Assembly: GCF_002849715.1 (NCBI RefSeq)
Contig: NZ_CP018863.1
Location: forward strand, 1,116,001-1,180,000
DNA length: 64,000 nucleotides
Direction: 5' to 3'
Source: Arthrobacter crystallopoietes
Lineage (GTDB): Bacteria; Actinomycetota; Actinomycetes; Actinomycetales; Micrococcaceae
Shown here piece after piece: positions 59,610 to 64,000 of the stretch. Numbering within the stretch: the first letter of the stretch is position 1; every line of letters begins with the position of its first letter. A model generated the notes under the pieces. It did not search any database. It saw nothing but the letters and a program-made list of their open reading frames with translations, and had not been told where the DNA came from. Both the position numbers and the translations under genes were made by a program.

Positions 59610-61339
59610 GCCACCTCCTCCGCCTGGGTCTGCGATTCGACAATTTCCTGGTAGGTGGGCGAGGTTTCCAGCAGCTCCTCGTGGGTGCCGCGGGCCACGA
59701 TCTGCCCGTGCTCCATCACCAGGATCTGGTCCGCGTCCGTAATGGTGGTGACGCGCTGGGCCACGATGATCACCGTGGCGTCCTTGGTCTTGGCCTTCAG
59801 CGCCGCCCGCAGCCGCGCATCCGTGGCCACATCCAGCGCCGAGAACGAATCGTCGAACAGGTACACCTTGGGCTTGGCCACCAGCGCCCGGGCGATGCAG
59901 AGCCGCTGGCGCTGCCCGCCGGACACGTTGGTGCCGCCCTGCGACACCGGCGAGTTCAAGCCGTGCTCCTTGGCCAGCACGAAATCCGCGCCCTGGGCTA
60001 CGGTGAGGGCTTCCCAGAGGTCGTCGTCGTGCGCTTGGGGGTTGCCGAAGCGCAGGTTGTGCGCGATGGTGCCGGAGAACAGGTACGGCCGCTGCGGCAC
60101 CAGCGCCACGCGGTCGGTGATGTCCGGGCGCGCCATGCTGGTGATGGGGATGCCGTCGAGCAGGACCTCGCCGCTGCCGACGTCGAACAGCCGGGGCAGC
60201 ATGGAAATCAGCGTGCTCTTGCCGGAGCCAGTACTGCCCACAATGGCGGTGGTCTGCCCCGGCCGGGCGGTGAAACTGACATCGTTGAGCACCGGGGCTT
60301 CGGCGCCCGGATAAGCGAAGGAAACGTTCCGGAACTCCACCACGCCGGCCTTGTCCGCCGGCTGCAGCGGCTGCTCGGGCTCGTGGATGGAGGGCTTGAC
60401 GCCCAGCACCTCGCCGATCCGCTCGGCGCAGACCGAAGCGCGCGGAATCATCATGGCCATGAACGTGCCCATCATGACCGCCACCAGGATCTGCAGCAGG
60501 TACTGCAGGAACGCGGTCAGCGCGCCCACCTGCATCTCCCCCGCGTCCACCCGCAGCCCGCCGAACCACAGCACGGCCGCCGTGGCCAGGTGCAGGATCA
60601 TGCCGATCGCCGGGAACATCAGCACAAACAGCGAGCCCACGGCCAGGGACACGTCCGTCAGCTCCCGGTTCGCCTTGCCGAACCGCTTGGCCTCGAACGG
60701 CTCGCGGACAAAGGCCCGCACCACGCGGATGCCGGTGATCTGCTCGCGCAGCACCCCGTTGATGTTGTCGATCTTGGTCTGCATGGACCGGAACAGCGGC
60801 ATCAGGCGCCAGACCAGGAAACCAACGACGACGAACAACGCCGGCACGGATACCCACACCAGCCAGGACAGTGCAAGGTCCTCGCGCAGCGCCATGATGA
60901 TGCCACCGATGCACATGATGGGCGCCGCCACCATGAAGTTCAGGCCCATCAGCACCAGCATCTGGACCTGCTGCACATCGTTGGTGCCGCGGGTGATCAG
61001 GCTGGGCGCGCCGAACTCGTTGACCTCCTGGGCGGAGAAGCCGGATACCTTGTGGAAGACGCCCTTGCGCACATCCCGGCCGACGGCCATCGCCGCCTTC
61101 GACCCGAACCAGACCGCGGCGATCGCCGTCGTTACTTGGATGAGGCTGACCCCGAGCATGACCATGCCGGTGTTCCAGATGTATTCGGTATCGCCGCGGG
61201 CCACACCCTGGTCAATGATCTGGGCGTTCAGGCTGGGCAGGTAGAGGGCCGCGATGGTCGCTGCGAGCTGCAGGATCACCACCGCCAGGACCAGTGACAG
61301 ATAGGGCCGTATGTAGTGACGGACCAGTTTGATCAGCAT
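59606..61339 (-). CDS. ABC exporter half-transporter (first subunit)
   Basis: A 577-residue permease-ATPase fusion. Six spans occupy about 15-300 (IRPYLSLVLAVVILQLAATIAALYLPSLNAQIIDQGV first). Walker A is GSTGSGKSTL, signature VSGGQRQRL, Walker B VYLFDDSFSALDV. The 'DD' in place of 'DE' at Walker B means the catalytic Glu is replaced by Asp, the usual degenerate site of heterodimeric exporters, so its partner at 57504 should hold the active ATPase site. The pair is like TmrAB, BmrCD or Rv0194-type exporters. Confidence 0.9.
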   Translation of the reverse strand: MLIKLVRHYIRPYLSLVLAVVILQLAATIAALYLPSLNAQIIDQGVARGDTEYIWNTGMVMLGVSLIQVTTAIAAVWFGSKAAMAVGRDVRKGVFHKVSGFSAQEVNEFGAPSLITRGTNDVQQVQMLVLMGLNFMVAAPIMCIGGIIMALREDLALSWLVWVSVPALFVVVGFLVWRLMPLFRSMQTKIDNINGVLREQITGIRVVRAFVREPFEAKRFGKANRELTDVSLAVGSLFVLMFPAIGMILHLATAAVLWFGGLRVDAGEMQVGALTAFLQYLLQILVAVMMGTFMAMMIPRASVCAERIGEVLGVKPSIHEPEQPLQPADKAGVVEFRNVSFAYPGAEAPVLNDVSFTARPGQTTAIVGSTGSGKSTLISMLPRLFDVGSGEVLLDGIPITSMARPDITDRVALVPQRPYLFSGTIAHNLRFGNPQAHDDDLWEALTVAQGADFVLAKEHGLNSPVSQGGTNVSGGQRQRLCIARALVAKPKVYLFDDSFSALDVATDARLRAALKAKTKDATVIIVAQRVTTITDADQILVMEHGQIVARGTHEELLETSPTYQEIVESQTQAEEVA

Positions 61340-61514
61340 GAAGCCGGTTCCTCGGAATCGTGAGTGTTGAGCCAGGGTGCGGGAGTACCGCGACAGCGGA
61401 CGCCAATTGCCGGACGGCGCCGCAAATAAAGCCGCACCCTAGCGTATGCCTGCTATTGGGAACTGTCTATCAGTCGAAAGGACGATCTTTGGGCGGGCGC
61501 TGAGGCTCGGTCAG

Positions 61515-62495
61515 TTAGACGGATTCGGTCATCTCCTCCGGGACGGCAATGACATCCACCAGCGCGCCGGAGCGCATGACGGTGACCGGGAAGGGCACGC
61601 CGATGGCGTCGGAAAAGAGCAGCTTCTGCAGGCTTTCGGCGCTGGCTACCGGACGGCGGCCGGCGCTGACCACCAGGTCGCCCTGCTTCAGGCCTGCCTT
61701 GGCGGCGGGCGAACCGGGTATGACCTCGACGACGCGCAGCGCGTGCCGCTGCCCGTTGCGCAGCTTGACGGTTGCCGGCAGCTGCACCGGGGTGCTGACC
61801 AGTCCCAGATAGGCGCGCCGGACCCGTCCGTCGGTCAGCAGGGCGGAGATGATGCGGCGCGTGGTGGCGTTGATCGGGATGGCAAGGCCCAGACCGGCCC
61901 CGGCCACGGCCGTGCTGATGCCCACCACGTAGCCGCGGCTGTCGGCGAGCGCACCGCCGGAGCTGCCCGGGTTGAGGGCCGCGTCCGTCTGGATCACGTC
62001 TTCGATCACCCGCCTGCTCCCGCCGGACCAGGCAGGCATGGAGCGGCCGAGACCGCTCACCACTCCTGCGGAAACGGAGCCGCTCAGGCCCAGCGGGTTG
62101 CCGACCGCGATGACCAGTTGTCCCACCCGCAGCGCTTCGGCGTCGCCGAGCCGCGCAGGTGCCGGCGTGGCGGACAGACCGCGGAGGACGGCGAGATCGG
62201 ACAGCGGGTCGGCGCCGATGATGTCGATGTCCGCGGCACTTCCGTCCGCAAATACTGCCCGCCCTTCATTCGCGCGGGCGACCACATGGGCGTTGGTCAG
62301 CAGGTAACCGTCTTCGGTGAACACCACGGCCGAACCGGCACCCACCCGTACCGGGCCATTGCGGCCATGGCGCGCCATCTCGATGGCAGCCACGTGCGGG
62401 GTAACGGACTCCGCCACACGGATGACGGTCCGTGAGTAGGCATCAAGCGGGTCTTCGGCGCCGGGTGCTGGACCGGTGCCGGGCGTTGCGTTCAC
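61515..62495 (-). CDS. HtrA/DegP-like S1C serine protease with PDZ domain
   Basis: A 326-residue trypsin-fold protease followed by one PDZ domain. The catalytic triad is His70 (TNAHVV), Asp100 (DPLSDLAV) and Ser179 (NPGSSGGAL). The PDZ domain (about 215-315) has LGLVSTPVQLPATVKL and GSPAAKAGLKQGDLVV. No signal peptide or anchor span is visible, so it may be cytoplasmic or lack a recognisable signal. GTG 62495 follows GAGGAAG. Function would be protein quality control or regulation. Confidence 0.88.
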   Translation of the reverse strand: MNATPGTGPAPGAEDPLDAYSRTVIRVAESVTPHVAAIEMARHGRNGPVRVGAGSAVVFTEDGYLLTNAHVVARANEGRAVFADGSAADIDIIGADPLSDLAVLRGLSATPAPARLGDAEALRVGQLVIAVGNPLGLSGSVSAGVVSGLGRSMPAWSGGSRRVIEDVIQTDAALNPGSSGGALADSRGYVVGISTAVAGAGLGLAIPINATTRRIISALLTDGRVRRAYLGLVSTPVQLPATVKLRNGQRHALRVVEVIPGSPAAKAGLKQGDLVVSAGRRPVASAESLQKLLFSDAIGVPFPVTVMRSGALVDVIAVPEEMTESV

Positions 62496-62592
62496 CGGGC
62501 ACTTCCTCGAACAGTTGGTGATCTATTAAAACCACCTTGGGTCCGTGATTGATCCGGCAGGCGCTACGCCTTCGGTGAACGCTCCCGGCCTC

Positions 62593-64000
62593 CTATACAG
62601 CGTTAATGGTTATCGTCTTGGTGGCCCGCACCTGCCCCGGTACCCAGGACAGGAACTTGATATGCATGAGGTACTCGCCGCGAGCGGGCGGGCGCAGCAG
62701 GAAGTCGTATTTTTCCGCCGCTCCCGACGCTATCTTGCTGGTGCGGAGCGGATACTTGCTGGACCAGACCGGCTCGGACGGGCCGTTGGGATTTGCCGTG
62801 TTGCGGAAGGGACGCCCGTCATGGGCAATCAGATCCGCCATCGCCACCGGCTTGCCCTTCATGTCGGTAAATTCCGTCAGGGTGGGGAAATAGTCCACGT
62901 TGACCATGCGGACCAACGTCGGCGCTAGCCCGCTTTGCTTCGTATTCGCTTTCATACTGGAGAAGGCCCAGACCCGGCGGCCGCCCGGCCGCTTGGGAAT
63001 AACTCCGCCCAGGGTATAGAAATGCTTGGCCTTGAACCGGTTCAGGCCGGCGTCCTCGCCGGAAAGGCCTTCGGCATGGTTCATCTCATGCCAGCTTGGG
63101 TCCACCGAGTAGGGAAGCAGCACCGTTTCAGTGGCTATGTCGTACTCCGGGCCGTCAACGAAGGCGCGTCTGGTTCCCCGCTTCGGCGGCTTCACGCGGT
63201 CGATGGCAGGGTCCACGATGACCACGCCGAACATGCCCATCTGGACATGCAGCGGCGTGTTGACGTGGCAGTGGTAGAAGTACGTCCCGGACCCACCGCG
63301 GTTCGGATTTCCAGCTTCGCCGACGTCCGGCCGTAGCTGGTAGGTGTAGTCGCCGGTGACCTCGAAGGAGGTGTGGCCCACGCCGTCGTTGCGAGGATCC
63401 GGCTCAATGCCATGCCAATGAATGGTGTGCACACGCTTGCTCGGTTCAATGGTTCCGTGGAAGATCTCCCCTTCGGTGAACCGCGCCAAGGGGCCGGGCA
63501 GACCCCGGTCCTTGCTGTCAGTGGCAAAACTCCAGACATCGTGCTCGGCGCCGTCCGGGAACTCGAGCTCCCGGCCGAAGAAGTCAAACGTCATCGAGAC
63601 GTCCGGGCGCTGTCGGAACAGGGTTTCCGGGCTGCCCTCATGGGGCTGGTCGGAAGCGAAATCCACCTGGCTCTCGTATTTGTGGTGGGCTTCGGCTTCC
63701 TGCTCTCCGGCCAGCACCCAATCCGCCACCAGGCCGCCAGGGTACAAACCACCCGCCGCCGTCTGTGAAGGTTCCGCATGGCAATGCATGGGGTACCGCC
63801 AGTCTTCCTTACGTGCCTCCCAAACGGCGTCGACGCAGTCCGGCGGGCGTACCATCGGCAGGATCGCTTCTTTGCGTTCAAGCGGCGAAAGCGCAACAGT
63901 GTCCTCCCATTGCTGGAGGCTCACGTGGCCGTCCGCCATCACCCGGCCCCGCTCGCGCGGGAAGTCCCTCCCGTTCTCCCGGACGGCCCAGACGTGATTG
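62593..64000 (-). CDS. Multicopper oxidase, partial at the right edge
   Basis: The 3' part of a large multicopper oxidase; 469 codons are seen and no start, as the frame stays open to the edge. Copper motifs are HWHG (TIHWHGIEPDPR), HCHVNTPLHVQMGM (with the His-Cys-His set of types 1 and 3), and, further upstream, MHCHAEPSQTAAGG. The last ~200 residues carry no copper motif. The gene's N-terminal third, including the first HxH pair, lies beyond the window. It probably oxidises Cu(I) or a phenolic substrate outside the membrane, though the signal is not seen. It may pair with the copper operon but is 32 kb away. Confidence 0.82.
   Translation of the reverse strand, partial: NHVWAVRENGRDFPRERGRVMADGHVSLQQWEDTVALSPLERKEAILPMVRPPDCVDAVWEARKEDWRYPMHCHAEPSQTAAGGLYPGGLVADWVLAGEQEAEAHHKYESQVDFASDQPHEGSPETLFRQRPDVSMTFDFFGRELEFPDGAEHDVWSFATDSKDRGLPGPLARFTEGEIFHGTIEPSKRVHTIHWHGIEPDPRNDGVGHTSFEVTGDYTYQLRPDVGEAGNPNRGGSGTYFYHCHVNTPLHVQMGMFGVVIVDPAIDRVKPPKRGTRRAFVDGPEYDIATETVLLPYSVDPSWHEMNHAEGLSGEDAGLNRFKAKHFYTLGGVIPKRPGGRRVWAFSSMKANTKQSGLAPTLVRMVNVDYFPTLTEFTDMKGKPVAMADLIAHDGRPFRNTANPNGPSEPVWSSKYPLRTSKIASGAAEKYDFLLRPPARGEYLMHIKFLSWVPGQVRATKTITINAV

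Noticed and set aside
59610..60914. Open frame joined to the front of the second ABC subunit, seeming to give an 1136-residue protein.
   Set aside because: Its first part is the out-of-frame shadow of the partner subunit. The real start at 59609 overlaps the partner's stop.
1..64000. tRNA, rRNA and CRISPR genes.
   Set aside because: I looked for T-loop motifs, 16S-like signatures and spaced repeats by eye and found none; short ncRNA could still be missed.

Overview
The window is high-GC DNA with dense, mostly short-spaced genes, many GTG/TTG starts, and several protein types typical of Actinobacteria: a mycoredoxin-like protein, a CGNR regulator, DUF1206, DUF2277 and DUF2695 proteins, and an actinobacterial PrmC-related methyltransferase. 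The style fits a soil Micrococcaceae such as Arthrobacter or a relative. That placement is inferred from gene content; no rRNA or tRNA gene was seen.

Layout. 1-2.7 kb: acyl-CoA thioesterase, DUF2695 protein, aminotransferase and universal stress protein. 2.8-14.5 kb: an aldaric-acid (glucarate/galactarate) island. It holds a galactarate/talarate-type dehydratase with its GntR regulator and palindromic operator, a tctCBA-usp tripartite transporter operon facing a LysR gene, then keto-deoxyglucarate dehydratase, ketoglutarate semialdehyde dehydrogenase and glucarate dehydratase, and an AEC transporter. Together these can import C6 aldarates and turn them into 2-oxoglutarate. 14.5-22.3 kb: a non-specific nuclease, a DoxX protein, xanthine dehydrogenase xdhABC and a VOC protein. 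22.3-26.6 kb: two low-molecular-weight phosphatase/arsenate-reductase genes, a thioredoxin reductase, and a TetR/MFS drug exporter pair. 26.7-30.8 kb: csoR-copZ-copA copper efflux with a visible CsoR site, then a membrane-anchored glutaredoxin and DUF2277. 30.9-38.9 kb: AAHS and DMT transporters, CGNR regulator, several membrane or uncharacterised proteins, MATE exporter. 39-43.3 kb: an ABC-2 exporter whose 5' end is abutted by an IS110-family element, then a small winged-helix regulator/membrane-protein operon with a double palindrome upstream. 43.3-49 kb: PrmC-related methyltransferase, VOC protein, secreted glycosidase-like protein, acetyltransferase, stand-alone 5'-3' exonuclease and a large uncharacterised protein. 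49-57.4 kb: a patchy, decayed zone with a permease fragment coupled to an intact amino-acid permease, a hutH stump fused back-to-back to a broken Orn/Lys/Arg decarboxylase, and a Fic protein. 57.5-64 kb: a heterodimeric ABC exporter, an HtrA-like protease, and a multicopper oxidase cut by the right edge.

The most unusual signals are non-coding. (1) Two 69-bp elements at 26671-26739 and 44706-44774 share the same three-arm hairpin plan, and all three arms change together. (2) The IS110-family element carries a structured upstream stretch that could encode a bridge RNA. (3) The word YCGCCGTCGTW recurs about 16 times. (4) Clear operator palindromes lie upstream of the galactarate dehydratase, csoR, xdh, the VOC gene, the AAHS transporter and the winged-helix operon.
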